Assembly (NCBI GenBank): GCA_028694115.1 | Contig: JAQUUB010000012.1 | Location: forward strand, 1 to 64,000 | Origin: Lachnospiraceae bacterium | GTDB lineage: Bacteria > Bacillota_A > Clostridia > Lachnospirales > Lachnospiraceae | Length of the DNA: 64,000 bases | Reading direction: 5' to 3' | Shown here: in pieces, positions 7,125 through 15,652 of the stretch | Layout of the letters: each line of letters opens with the position of its first letter | Numbering within the stretch: position 1 is the first letter of the stretch | The notes under the pieces: generated by a model | Database searches by the model: none | The model's input: only the letters and a program-made list of their open reading frames with translations | What the model was told of the DNA's origin: nothing | Position numbers and translations under genes: made by a program

Positions 7125-8402
7125 ATGAATAGTAGAATTGAAACAAAATGTATTCACGAAGGTTGGAAACCGACGAAAGGGGCAGCAAGACAGCTACCAA
7201 TTTACCAAAGCACAACCTTCCAATACGACACTAGTGAAGAGATGGGAAAGCTGTTTGATCTTGAGGCAGAGGGTTATTTTTATACCAGACTTCAAAATCC
7301 AACAAATGATGCGGTTGCTGATAAAATCTGTGCGCTGGAAGGAGGTACTGCTGCAATGCTTACTTCATCAGGTCAGGCAGCAAATTTTTATGCGATTTTT
7401 AATATCTGTGAAGCGGGAGATCATTTTATTGCATCCTCAGCAATCTATGGAGGAACCTACAATCTTTTCGGAGTAACCATGAAAAAGCTTGGAATTGAAT
7501 GTACCTTCGTAGATCAGGATCTACCAGAGGAAAAACTAGAGAAATTTTTTAAGACAAATACAAAAGCAGTATTCGGTGAAACGATTACAAATCCAACCGT
7601 ATCTGTATTTGATTTTGAAAAATTTGCACGACTGGCTCATTCCCATGGTGTTCCTCTGATCGTTGATAATACTTTTGCAACGCCAATCAATTGCAGGCCA
7701 TTTGAATGGGGTGCTGATATTGTTACACATTCAACAACAAAATATATGGATGGTCATGGAATAAGCGTAGGAGGATGTATTGTTGACAGCGGTAAATTTG
7801 ACTGGATGGAACAGAAAGAAAAATTTCCTGGACTTACGACTCCTGATGATTCTTATCATGGAATAACCTATGCAGAGCGGTTTGGAAGAGGGGCATATAT
7901 TACAAAGGCAACTGCTCAGCTCATGCGTGATTTTGGCTCGATTCAGTCACCACAAAATGCATTTTATATTAATCTTGGTCTGGAAACGTTGCATCTTAGA
8001 ATGAAAAGACATTGTGAGAATGCATTAGCAGTAGCAAAATTTTTAGAAAGTCATGAAAAGGTGTCATGGGTTAACTATCCAGATCTTGAAAGGAACAAGT
8101 ATTATAAACTTTCTAAAAAGTATCTCCCAGACGGCTCCAGCGGAGTATTGGCATTTGGAATTAAAGGTGGCAGAGAAAGATCAATCCGATTTATGGACAA
8201 ACTAGAACTGGCATCCATAGTGACACATGTTGCTGATAGCAAAACATGCTTATTGCATCCAGCAAGTCACACGCATAGACAGTTAACGGATGAGCAGTTG
8301 AGAGAAGCGGGTATAGCACCTGATTTGATTCGATTATCAGTGGGAATTGAAAATGTGGAGGATATTATAGAAGACCTTACACAAGCATTGAATCAAATTT
8401 AA
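7125..8402 (+). CDS. metY: O-acetylhomoserine sulfhydrylase (Cys/Met metabolism PLP enzyme)
   Basis: A 425-residue PLP enzyme of the Cys/Met metabolism family. The length and N-terminal pattern (ETKCIHEGWKPTKGAARQLP, then YQSTTFQY) fit O-acetylhomoserine aminocarboxypropyltransferase, which makes homocysteine from O-acetylhomoserine and sulfide. The PLP-binding lysine is K206 in THSTTKYMDGH; LIVDNTFATP holds the PLP aspartate. GGAG lies at 7113-7116. A TATAAT at 7076-7081 lacks a recognisable -35 box, as expected if an activator such as the adjacent LysR protein recruits polymerase. A cystathionine gamma-synthase activity cannot be excluded. Confidence 0.88.
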   Translation: MNSRIETKCIHEGWKPTKGAARQLPIYQSTTFQYDTSEEMGKLFDLEAEGYFYTRLQNPTNDAVADKICALEGGTAAMLTSSGQAANFYAIFNICEAGDHFIASSAIYGGTYNLFGVTMKKLGIECTFVDQDLPEEKLEKFFKTNTKAVFGETITNPTVSVFDFEKFARLAHSHGVPLIVDNTFATPINCRPFEWGADIVTHSTTKYMDGHGISVGGCIVDSGKFDWMEQKEKFPGLTTPDDSYHGITYAERFGRGAYITKATAQLMRDFGSIQSPQNAFYINLGLETLHLRMKRHCENALAVAKFLESHEKVSWVNYPDLERNKYYKLSKKYLPDGSSGVLAFGIKGGRERSIRFMDKLELASIVTHVADSKTCLLHPASHTHRQLTDEQLREAGIAPDLIRLSVGIENVEDIIEDLTQALNQI

Positions 8403-8408
8403 AGTGAT

Positions 8409-8450
8409 AAAAAGGTGATTGCGAAACAAGTTAGCAATCACCTTTTTATT
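8409..8450. terminator. Bidirectional terminator between convergent genes
   Basis: AAAAAGGTGATTGC (8409-8422) and GCAATCACCTTTTT (8434-8447) pair over 14 bp. The A and T runs on each side let it serve both the sulfhydrylase and the minus-strand gene that ends at 8449. Confidence 0.9.
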
Positions 8451-9006
8451 ACTTTTTTATCATCACATCTGATATGGTTGCAATTGGGCAGATGGTGCAC
8501 CATGTCCTGGGTTTATATACCATTGCAAGAATCAATCCAAGAAATGTTGTAGTCATCATCATTGAATAAAATCGGTATGACAGATGAGTCAGCCAAGGAG
8601 CTATATTCATGATATCAAATAACTGGGGCATTTCAAAAGGAAGTGGAATCAGGATTAGAAATCTCAGATATTCCATTGGAAGTTTCACACCTCTTGCCAC
8701 ACTAACTGTGGACATTAGAATAAAAGTAAGACTGATACCAAAATAAGTCAGCATGATCCATTTCATATTTCCCTTAATAAAGAATTGTGGGGTTTTAAGA
8801 CCAGGCCACTTTTTCGACTTTCCGCAAGTGGTATATAAACTTGCTCTAGGACAATAACCCTGGCACCATGTTTTCTTTTGATCTCTTAGTAATAATATAA
8901 TAGGTAATGTCATGCATACGATACCTAATAAAGAAAAATGTATATTGATAAGACCTGATAAAAAGTAAGAAATTGTAATTGAGAACAAAAATTTATGATT
9001 ACGCAT
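8449..9006 (-). CDS. NapH/polyferredoxin-like membrane 4Fe-4S protein
   Basis: A 185-residue membrane protein with about four hydrophobic segments. Two cytoplasmic-side cysteine motifs resemble the CxxxCP signature of the NapH/NosR/CcoG membrane ferredoxins: WCQGYCPRASLYTTC near residue 50 and WCTICPIATISD near the C-terminus. It lacks the soluble 2[4Fe-4S] ferredoxin tail of full-length NapH (about 280 residues), so it may relay electrons through only the membrane-edge cysteines or bind another cofactor. The start codon at 9004-9006 follows AGGTG on the minus strand. Its partner is not evident from the neighbours. Confidence 0.7.
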   Translation of the reverse strand: MRNHKFLFSITISYFLSGLINIHFSLLGIVCMTLPIILLLRDQKKTWCQGYCPRASLYTTCGKSKKWPGLKTPQFFIKGNMKWIMLTYFGISLTFILMSTVSVARGVKLPMEYLRFLILIPLPFEMPQLFDIMNIAPWLTHLSYRFYSMMMTTTFLGLILAMVYKPRTWCTICPIATISDVMIKK

Positions 9007-9069
9007 AGTTCACCTCTGGTTTTAGATTTTTGAATATGCAGATTATAGCAATCATGTTACCAATTATTC

Positions 9070-9084
9070 TGTGACAAAATCACA
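9070..9084. promoter_or_regulatory. Crp/Fnr-like palindrome upstream of rubrerythrin
   Basis: TGTGACAAAATCACA has arms TGTGA and TCACA around a 5-bp centre. The same 15-bp architecture recurs at 15166 and 36900. The best -10 box downstream is TATAAT at 9127-9132 with no clear -35; that puts the palindrome centre near -62, the usual class I activator distance. Confidence 0.6.
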
Positions 9085-9181
9085 TAGAATAAATTATAAA
9101 TAAATGCAAAAAAATTTAAAGTTTGATATAATAATTGCATACACTCACAGCTGATATATTCAAAGACAAGGAGGAATTGAT

Positions 9182-9715
9182 ATGGAATTAAGAGGAACAA
9201 AAACGGAAAAGAATTTAGCAGAAGCATTTGCAGGCGAATCACAGGCAAGAAATAAGTATACTTATTTTGCTTCCGTTGCTAAAAAAGAAGGTTATGAGCA
9301 AATTGCAGCTATTTTTGAGGCGACTGCAAATAATGAGAAGGAGCATGCCAAACTTTGGTTTAAAGCGTTGGGAGAATTAGGAAATACAGCAGATAATCTG
9401 CTTCATGCTGCAGAAGGCGAAAATTATGAGTGGACGGAAATGTATGAAGGATTTGCCAAAGATGCGGAAGAAGAAGGATTTACGACTTTAGCAGAACAGT
9501 TTCGAATGGTAGCGAAGATAGAAAAGTCTCATGAAGAACGGTATAGAGCTTTGCTCAGCAATGTAGAAATGAAGAACGTATTTGAGAAGGCAGATGAAGC
9601 AATGTGGGAATGCCGTAATTGTGGACACCTTGTCATGGGTAAAAAGGCACCAGAGGTTTGTCCGGTTTGTGCGCATCCAAAGAGCTTTTTCGAGGTGAGA
9701 AAAGAGAATTATTGA
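9182..9715 (+). CDS. rbr: Rubrerythrin
   Basis: A 177-residue two-domain non-haem iron protein. Residues 1-135 are the ferritin-like four-helix diiron domain ([15 protein letters not shown], then EKEHAKLW, then EKSHEERY). Residues 140-177 are the rubredoxin domain with CRNCGH and CPVCAHP. Rubrerythrins reduce hydrogen peroxide in the cytoplasm of anaerobes. RBS AAGGAGGA lies near 9170. It is a single-gene unit whose promoter carries a Crp/Fnr-like palindrome, suggesting redox or oxygen control. Confidence 0.95.
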   Translation: MELRGTKTEKNLAEAFAGESQARNKYTYFASVAKKEGYEQIAAIFEATANNEKEHAKLWFKALGELGNTADNLLHAAEGENYEWTEMYEGFAKDAEEEGFTTLAEQFRMVAKIEKSHEERYRALLSNVEMKNVFEKADEAMWECRNCGHLVMGKKAPEVCPVCAHPKSFFEVRKENY

Positions 9716-9790
9716 TTATTTAGTCAAGTATTGTATTTTACTATATGAAATGATATGTTTGTCATATTCATAAATGAATGGGGGATTTTT

Positions 9791-11830
9791 ATGTTTAAAA
9801 ATCGAAAGTTGAGTACTAGTATCACATTTTTCATATCTATTGTTGCACTTGTATGTATAGGTATATTGTATTTGGTATCAAATAACAATATGTCAACTGC
9901 TATGAGTGAGAGTGCAGAGAAGAATATGGTTACTTCTCTAGAGACTAAAACACAGATAATAGATGAATACATAGCTAATGCTGAACATATTTTAGCTGCA
10001 TTCTCTATGAGTGGAGAGCTTAGAGAATATGTGAAAGACAAGGATAATCAGGAATTAAAAAATGTAGCGCAGGATTATAATACAAGCTTCTATTCGGTAG
10101 TAGGCAATTGGGAGGGACTCTATCTTGATACTTGGGATTCAGAGGTTATAACACATTCTAATCCCGAAGTTGTTGGTATGGTAATGCGTGAAGGAGATAA
10201 ATTAAAGTCATTGCAGGATGGAATGCTTGCAAGTGATGGTGTTATGACGAGTAGTATCATAGCATCACCTGCATCAGGAGAACTAGTTATTTCTATGTAT
10301 GCGCCTATGTATGAGGGAAAGACTCCTATTGGATTTGCAGGTGGTGCACTTAAGGCTGCTGGAATGAAGGAATTACTTGATGCATCTTCTCTAGCGGGAT
10401 ATGACAGTGCTACCTATTCATTAATTAACGTGGATGCGGGTGTGTATATTTTTGATAATGATGCGACACTTATGAATACTGAAATTAAAGATCCGAGTAT
10501 TCTTAAAATTATTGATGAAATCAATAATAAAAAGGAGACAGGTAGTATTACATATACAGGAACTGATGGAGAAGAGTATTTTTCTGTATACAAGTCACTT
10601 AGTGACCGAGGATGGGCATTGATAATTAGAGATAAATCAAGTGAAATATTCTCCGCCATGGAACTAAATAAAATCTATCTCGGATGGGTCTGCATAGGAG
10701 CATTATTATTAATTACATTATTCTCATGGTTAGTTATTAGAATTAATACAAAACCCTTGACTAGAGTTCTTGTGACTATTAATAACCTTAAGAATCTCGA
10801 TTTAAGACAGGATGATGATATAAAAAAATATATTGGTTACCAAGGCGAGGTAGGAATGATTGCTACAGCGATAGATTCTTTATCAGTGACGTTTAGACAG
10901 ATAATTTTGACGCTTAATGATTGTTCTAAATCCCTTACAAAATGTTCTGATACTATGAGTGTGACGTCCAAGGATTTACTTGATACGATTGAAAATAATT
11001 CTGCTACAACAGAGGAGCTGTCAGCCAGTATATTATGTACCAATTCCTCTATTGGTACCGTTACTTCTGAAATTCAGAAAATGACGAATATGGTGGGCAA
11101 TATAGAAGAGAGAGTAAAAGATAGTAATTCAAAGAGCGAAAAGTTAATTGATACAGCCGAGGCTATGAATACAATGGCTGATAAAACTTTAGATAATAAT
11201 AAAAGTAAAATCGAGAGTACTAAGAAAAACATTGAAGTTGCAATTAAGAATCTTCAATCACTTAATAAAATTAATGAGATGGCTACTCAGATTTTAAACA
11301 TAACGAGTCAGACTAATTTACTGTCACTTAATGCATCAATTGAGGCGGCAAGAGCCGGCGAAGCTGGAAGAGGATTTGCAGTAGTTGCTGGAGAAATTGG
11401 AACTCTTGCTGAGAGTTCATCAAAAACAGCTTCAGAGATTCAGAGTATATGTGAAGAATCTGATAAGAGTATTGAGAGTGTACGCATGTGTTTTGATGAT
11501 ATTATTACTTTTATGGAAGCAGATGTGTCAGGCAGATTCAAGGAGTTTGCTGATATGGCAAAGGAATATGGAGATGCAGTAAAAGATATTAAGAGTGCAA
11601 TTGCATCAATTGATGAATCTTCAACTCTTGTAGTAGAATCGGTATCAAGTATTAAGAAACAGATAGAAAACGTAAATACGGCTTCTTCTGATAATGCAGC
11701 TGGAGTAGATGATATCATTGTGAATAATAATCTTACTACAACAAATGCGGATTCTATTATAGGTATTGCTGATGAAAACCAGCGTAATGCCATGGCCATT
11801 AAAGATATCGTTGATAAATTTACGAAATAG
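9791..11830 (+). CDS. Methyl-accepting chemotaxis protein
   Basis: A 679-residue transmembrane chemoreceptor. TM1 lies near residues 10-32 and TM2 near 295-320; the extracytoplasmic part between them is long enough for a double Cache sensor. A HAMP-like linker and the signalling hairpin follow, with the conserved tip NASIEAARAGEAGRGFAVVA. It should signal to CheA/CheW; none of those genes are here, so it is an orphan receptor. ATG 9791 is used because GGGGG at 9780-9784 precedes it. The ligand is unknown. Confidence 0.9.
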   Translation: MFKNRKLSTSITFFISIVALVCIGILYLVSNNNMSTAMSESAEKNMVTSLETKTQIIDEYIANAEHILAAFSMSGELREYVKDKDNQELKNVAQDYNTSFYSVVGNWEGLYLDTWDSEVITHSNPEVVGMVMREGDKLKSLQDGMLASDGVMTSSIIASPASGELVISMYAPMYEGKTPIGFAGGALKAAGMKELLDASSLAGYDSATYSLINVDAGVYIFDNDATLMNTEIKDPSILKIIDEINNKKETGSITYTGTDGEEYFSVYKSLSDRGWALIIRDKSSEIFSAMELNKIYLGWVCIGALLLITLFSWLVIRINTKPLTRVLVTINNLKNLDLRQDDDIKKYIGYQGEVGMIATAIDSLSVTFRQIILTLNDCSKSLTKCSDTMSVTSKDLLDTIENNSATTEELSASILCTNSSIGTVTSEIQKMTNMVGNIEERVKDSNSKSEKLIDTAEAMNTMADKTLDNNKSKIESTKKNIEVAIKNLQSLNKINEMATQILNITSQTNLLSLNASIEAARAGEAGRGFAVVAGEIGTLAESSSKTASEIQSICEESDKSIESVRMCFDDIITFMEADVSGRFKEFADMAKEYGDAVKDIKSAIASIDESSTLVVESVSSIKKQIENVNTASSDNAAGVDDIIVNNNLTTTNADSIIGIADENQRNAMAIKDIVDKFTK

Positions 11831-11865
11831 TAAATTTTTTTGGGCTAGATTAACAGAGTAATTAG

Positions 11866-11901
11866 ATCCTGGATATCTTTTATGATGTTCAGGATTTTTT
11901 C
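11866..11901 (+). terminator. Terminator after the chemoreceptor gene
   Basis: ATCCTGGATATC and GATGTTCAGGAT pair imperfectly, followed by a T run. It lies 36 bp after the chemoreceptor stop codon. Confidence 0.6.
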
Positions 11902-12028
11902 ATAAAAAGTATAAATAGATATTACTATTTGAATGAAAATAGTCTATAATTAACTCGATATGCATTTATAGATATCATATACTAATGATACTACTAATAT
12001 TTTTTGAGTAGATGGAATGGGGTTACTA

Positions 12029-13177
12029 ATGTTTACAATAACGTATTTATGTTTTTGCTTATACTGCATTTTTCAATTAATATTCTACTTCGTAATGGAT
12101 AACAGACATCAGAAGAGTCGTTCGATACAGCAAAAATATTTCCAATCGCTTCTAATTATTGCGATTCTTTCATTTTTGGCAGATATTCTAAGTAGCATGT
12201 ATGGCATTTCAGACTGGATTTTTCCATTTTCAGTATTTGGAAATTATATGGAAGTGATTCTTAATACGATTTTGATCACACTTTATTTTTCTTATGTTTG
12301 CTTACAAATAACAGATATTAATTTAGTATTGAAGCGTTTTATGAATATTAGTCTTGGGATATTGTCAATTATTTGTTGTGCAATGGTTGTTTCCACAGTT
12401 TTTAATGAAAAAATATTTTACTATGATGAGGCTCAAATATACCATCGTGGTCCTTTCTTTTGGGTACCTATGCTAATTATGTTTATAATGATGGTAATGA
12501 TTGAAGTCTTTGTTTTGAGTCAAAAGTCAAAAATGGAGGCAAATCACTATAAGTCTCTGGTTTTATTCCTTATTTTTCCATTGATTGGATGGGGATTGCA
12601 GTTATTAATTTTTGGACTTCCGTTTGCTTTGATTAGTGTAACTTTTGCAGCTCAGGTTATCTTTACCAATATTCAGAATCGAAGCATGAATACGGATTAC
12701 CTAACAGGTGTGTTTAATCGACAGGCACTTGATGGCTATATTAAGAATAAAATTGAGAGGGAAAAAAAACGTCATTCTTTTTCAGCAATTTTGCTTGATA
12801 TTGATAGTTTTAAGAATATCAACGATAGTTATGGACATCATGAGGGAGACCGAGTTCTGGTAAATACAGCAAAACTTTTACGTGCTTCTGTTGGATACAA
12901 GGATTTTATTGCACGCTATGGAGGAGATGAATTTTGTGTTGTCTTTCATACGGATGATCCGGCGACCTTAGAAGCGGCAGTAAAGCATATTTACAAGAAG
13001 CTAAATGATTTCAACAAGAATTCAAAGAAACAGTATCAATTAAGCTTCAGTATCGGTGGTGCAGTATTTGATTCGTCAAAGGGAACTGATGCAGATGAAT
13101 TTTTTAAGGAAATTGATAAGAAAATGTATGATGCAAAATGCCTGAGAAAAGGGACTAGTGATACATTAAAAGGATAA
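12029..13177 (+). CDS. Membrane diguanylate cyclase (GGDEF)
   Basis: A 382-residue protein. Residues 1-215 contain about six to seven hydrophobic segments, an uncharacterised membrane sensor region. Residues 225-380 form a GGDEF domain with DYLTGVFNRQAL and an intact RYGGDEFCVVF, so it should make cyclic di-GMP from GTP. The product-inhibition site (RxxD five residues before GGDEF) is replaced by GYKD, so feedback control through that site is unlikely. ATG 12029 has GGGG about 7 bp upstream; ATG 12017, four codons earlier, is an alternative with a poorer site. Confidence 0.88.
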   Translation: MFTITYLCFCLYCIFQLIFYFVMDNRHQKSRSIQQKYFQSLLIIAILSFLADILSSMYGISDWIFPFSVFGNYMEVILNTILITLYFSYVCLQITDINLVLKRFMNISLGILSIICCAMVVSTVFNEKIFYYDEAQIYHRGPFFWVPMLIMFIMMVMIEVFVLSQKSKMEANHYKSLVLFLIFPLIGWGLQLLIFGLPFALISVTFAAQVIFTNIQNRSMNTDYLTGVFNRQALDGYIKNKIEREKKRHSFSAILLDIDSFKNINDSYGHHEGDRVLVNTAKLLRASVGYKDFIARYGGDEFCVVFHTDDPATLEAAVKHIYKKLNDFNKNSKKQYQLSFSIGGAVFDSSKGTDADEFFKEIDKKMYDAKCLRKGTSDTLKG

Positions 13178-13201
13178 TCCATAAAAACAGATACTTACAT
13201 A

Positions 13202-13230
13202 TTGACATTTGTCGATTTGAAGAATACAAT
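13202..13230 (+). promoter_or_regulatory. Promoter of the ArsR operon
   Basis: TTGACA (13202-13207), a 17-bp spacer and TACAAT (13225-13230) form a strong sigma-A promoter. The GGATATATCGAAT segment just after the -10 box is a plausible place for the ArsR operator, but no clear dyad proves it. Confidence 0.7.
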
Positions 13231-13266
13231 TGGATATATCGAATAAAATAAATGTGAGGTGATAAA

Positions 13267-13578
13267 GTGTCAATAAGTGAATACGAAAAAAATGCAAGGG
13301 TTTTTAAAGCATTTTGTGATGAAAATCGTCTTATGATTCTGGAACTTTTACAGACAGGTGAGAAATGTGCCTGTAAGCTGTTGGAAGATTTGAATATTGG
13401 TCAGTCTACTTTATCCCATCATATGAAAATATTGTGTGATTCCGAGGTTGTGAATGCCAGAAAAGAAGGAAAATGGACCTATTATTCCATCAGTGTGGAC
13501 GGCAGTGCCTATGCAAAAGAGCTGCTTGATAAAATCACGGAACTATATTGTATGGTACAGGATTCTTCCTGTAGATAA
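13267..13578 (+). CDS. ArsR-family metalloregulator
   Basis: A 103-residue winged-helix repressor. GEKCACKLLEDLNIGQSTLS carries the CxC metal-sensing pair at the start of the recognition helices, as in arsenic-sensing ArsR proteins. SHHMKILCDSEVV is the recognition helix region. A further pair of cysteines lies at the C-terminus. GTG 13267 is preceded by GTGAGGTG. It controls, by inference, the following permease and thioredoxin-fold genes; arsenite or organoarsenicals are the probable inducers. Confidence 0.88.
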   Translation: MSISEYEKNARVFKAFCDENRLMILELLQTGEKCACKLLEDLNIGQSTLSHHMKILCDSEVVNARKEGKWTYYSISVDGSAYAKELLDKITELYCMVQDSSCR

Positions 13579-13620
13579 CGCCATCGAAGGATGGCGAGCC
13601 ATCAGAATGATGGCTTTATT
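13579..13620 (+). terminator. Tandem hairpins between the ArsR gene and the permease
   Basis: Two back-to-back perfect stems: CGCCATC/GATGGCG (13579-13596) and AGCCATCA/TGATGGCT (13597-13615), the latter followed by TTATT. The two hairpins share the GCCATC core. They may attenuate or process the transcript between regulator and permease rather than end it fully. Confidence 0.5.
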
Positions 13621-13667
13621 ATAACAGCACATATCGACAAAAATAGATTTATTAAGAAAGGAAGATT

Positions 13668-14684
13668 ATGATGCAGATTTTACAAGACATAGGATTATTT
13701 CTTCAAAATCAGGTGCTCGCTATGAAATGGCTAAATACATTGATTGGTCAATTGCTCTCCTTATTGGGACTCGATGTATCAAACAGGCTGGGAGGTAGTG
13801 TACAGTTTTTTCTTTATGATGTGATTAAGATTACTATTTTACTGTGTACCCTGATTTTTATGATTTCTTATATTCAAAGCTTTTTTCCACCGGAACGTAG
13901 TAAGAAAATTATGGGTAGATTTCATGGTATCCATGCTAATATTATGGCGGCTCTTCTTGGAACTGTAACCCCGTTTTGTTCTTGTTCTTCAATTCCACTG
14001 TTTATTGGTTTTACCAGTGCTGGATTACCACTTGGAGTAACCTTTTCCTTTTTGATTTCTTCTCCAATGGTAGATCTCGGTTCTCTAATGCTACTAATGA
14101 GTATCTTTGGTATTAAGGTGGCTGTCGTTTATGTAATTATTGGCCTGATTGTTGCAGTTATTGGAGGTACTATCATTCAGAAAATGCATATGGAACAGTA
14201 TGTGGAAGAATTCATAAGAAATGCATCGAATGTGGACATTGAATCTCCAGAATTAACAAAAAGAGATCGAATGGTTTTTGCGAAAGATCAAGTAATAGCA
14301 ACTTTTAAAAAGGTATTTCCGTATATACTGATTGGAGTGGGTATTGGAGCAATCATCCATAACTGGATACCAGAAAGTTGGATCGAGATTGTCCTTGGAA
14401 GTCACAATCCATTTGGAGTAATACTTGCTACACTCATTGGAGTTCCGATGTATGCTGATATTTTTGGTACCATTCCGGTAGCAGAGGCATTGCTCTACAA
14501 AGGTGCCCAGCTTGGAACAGTATTGTCATTTATGATGGCGGTTACAACACTTAGCTTACCTTCCATGATTATGCTTCGTAAAGCAGTAAAACCCAAGCTT
14601 CTTGGATTATTTATTGCAATCTGTACCATTGGTATCATTTTGGTAGGTTATTTATTTAATATATTTCAATCAATTTTATTATAA
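13668..14684 (+). CDS. Permease of the YraQ/ArsP (DUF318) family
   Basis: A 338-residue membrane protein with about eight to ten hydrophobic segments. The conserved TPFCSCSSIPLFIGF motif, with a CxC pair inside the membrane, and ISSPMVD define this permease family. Members include ArsP, which exports trivalent organoarsenicals. With an ArsR regulator upstream and a thioredoxin-fold protein downstream, export of an arsenical or another thiophilic metalloid is likely. ATG 13668 is followed directly by another ATG at 13671. Confidence 0.87.
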   Translation: MMQILQDIGLFLQNQVLAMKWLNTLIGQLLSLLGLDVSNRLGGSVQFFLYDVIKITILLCTLIFMISYIQSFFPPERSKKIMGRFHGIHANIMAALLGTVTPFCSCSSIPLFIGFTSAGLPLGVTFSFLISSPMVDLGSLMLLMSIFGIKVAVVYVIIGLIVAVIGGTIIQKMHMEQYVEEFIRNASNVDIESPELTKRDRMVFAKDQVIATFKKVFPYILIGVGIGAIIHNWIPESWIEIVLGSHNPFGVILATLIGVPMYADIFGTIPVAEALLYKGAQLGTVLSFMMAVTTLSLPSMIMLRKAVKPKLLGLFIAICTIGIILVGYLFNIFQSILL

Positions 14685-14702
14685 GAAAAGGAGAATATTG
14701 TT

Positions 14703-15041
14703 ATGGCATTTTTGGGATTTGGAAAGAAGAAAGAAGAAGTTCAGGCAAGCTGTGATTGTGGAGGAGCATGTGAACCAAATGCACCAGAGAGTAACGAGAG
14801 TACTGTAAAAGTACTTGGCTCTGGCTGTGCAAAGTGCAACCAGCTCGAGGCAGCTACAAAAGAGGCATTAGAGAAGCTTGGAATGGATACAACAATTGAT
14901 CATGTAACAGATTTTGCAAAGATTGCAGAATATGGAGTCATGACGACACCTGCGCTTGTCATAGATGGTAAAGTGGTTTCTTATGGCAAGGTTTTAAAAA
15001 CAGAAGAGGTTATCCAAATACTGGAAACAGAAAGAGGATGA
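14703..15041 (+). CDS. Thioredoxin-fold small redox-active disulfide protein with Cys-rich leader
   Basis: A 112-residue protein. Residues 35-112 match the TM0996/MTH895 small redox disulfide family: KVLGSGCAKCNQLE carries the CxxC active site, and MTTPALVIDG is the cis-proline loop. The first 34 residues are an extra leader with CDCGGAC, a likely metal-binding patch. This protein is usually encoded beside YraQ-type permeases. It may deliver reducing equivalents or hand a thiol-bound substrate to the permease. Confidence 0.85.
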   Translation: MAFLGFGKKKEEVQASCDCGGACEPNAPESNESTVKVLGSGCAKCNQLEAATKEALEKLGMDTTIDHVTDFAKIAEYGVMTTPALVIDGKVVSYGKVLKTEEVIQILETERG

Positions 15042-15110
15042 TTTATGTTACCTATTTACCGACATTATTGTCTGTATAATATTAAAAATTATTTTATAAT
15101 GATTTAGAGG

Positions 15111-15138
15111 CCGAAGAGAAATCTTCGGTTTTTCTTTT
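15111..15138 (+). terminator. Terminator of the ArsR/permease operon
   Basis: CCGAAGA (15111-15117), a GAAA-type tetraloop and TCTTCGG (15122-15128) followed by a T run: a compact, strong hairpin. Confidence 0.9.
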
Positions 15139-15165
15139 TGCCTAGAGAATCAATATTTTGGATTG

Positions 15166-15180
15166 TGTGACATTGTCACA
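15166..15180. promoter_or_regulatory. Crp/Fnr-like palindrome upstream of thioredoxin
   Basis: TGTGACATTGTCACA is symmetric at every position except the central base. A -10 candidate TAAAAT starts at 15202, 29 bp after the centre. This would place the site near -41, the class II activator position. The flavoprotein gene at 36985 has the same spacing. Confidence 0.65.
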
Positions 15181-15251
15181 GAAAAGAATGCAGTTTAGAG
15201 ATAAAATAAGGTCAACAAAAACAAATAGTAATTCATTGAAGGGAGAATATT

Positions 15252-15563
15252 ATGAGTGTATTGACAATAACGAAAGAGAATTTTGAAAAGGAAGTATTAC
15301 AATCGGATAAACCTGTATTGCTTGATTTTTGGGCATCATGGTGTGGACCTTGCAGAATGGTTGGTCCAATTGTGGATCAGGTTGCTAAAGAAACAGCTGA
15401 AACAGTGCGAGTAGGAAAGATTAATGTGGATGAAGAACACGAACTTGCACAGACTTATCGAGTGATGAGTATTCCAACATTAGTAGTAATAAAAGATGGT
15501 AAAGTAGTAAAAAGTGCAGTGGGTGCTCAATCCAGGCAGGCGATTTTATCGATGCTTCAATAA
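15252..15563 (+). CDS. trxA: Thioredoxin
   Basis: A 103-residue cytoplasmic thioredoxin with the classical active site WASWCGPC (C31, C34) and the cis-proline segment MSIPTLVV. It reduces protein disulfides with electrons from a thioredoxin reductase, which is not in this window. It is monocistronic between the palindrome at 15166 and the terminator at 15562, which suggests redox-responsive expression. Confidence 0.95.
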   Translation: MSVLTITKENFEKEVLQSDKPVLLDFWASWCGPCRMVGPIVDQVAKETAETVRVGKINVDEEHELAQTYRVMSIPTLVVIKDGKVVKSAVGAQSRQAILSMLQ

Positions 15564-15607
15564 ATAAGAAAAGACAGAGAACGCACTCTGTCTTTTCTTA
15601 TTTATTC
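15562..15607. terminator. Strong terminator after thioredoxin
   Basis: An 18-bp perfect stem: left arm 15562-15579, loop AACGCA, right arm 15586-15603 ending in T-rich sequence. It overlaps the last base of the stop codon. Confidence 0.92.
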
Positions 15608-15652
15608 GTAATGTTTTTTAAATATAATTGAAAAAATTGGAGTGATTACATA

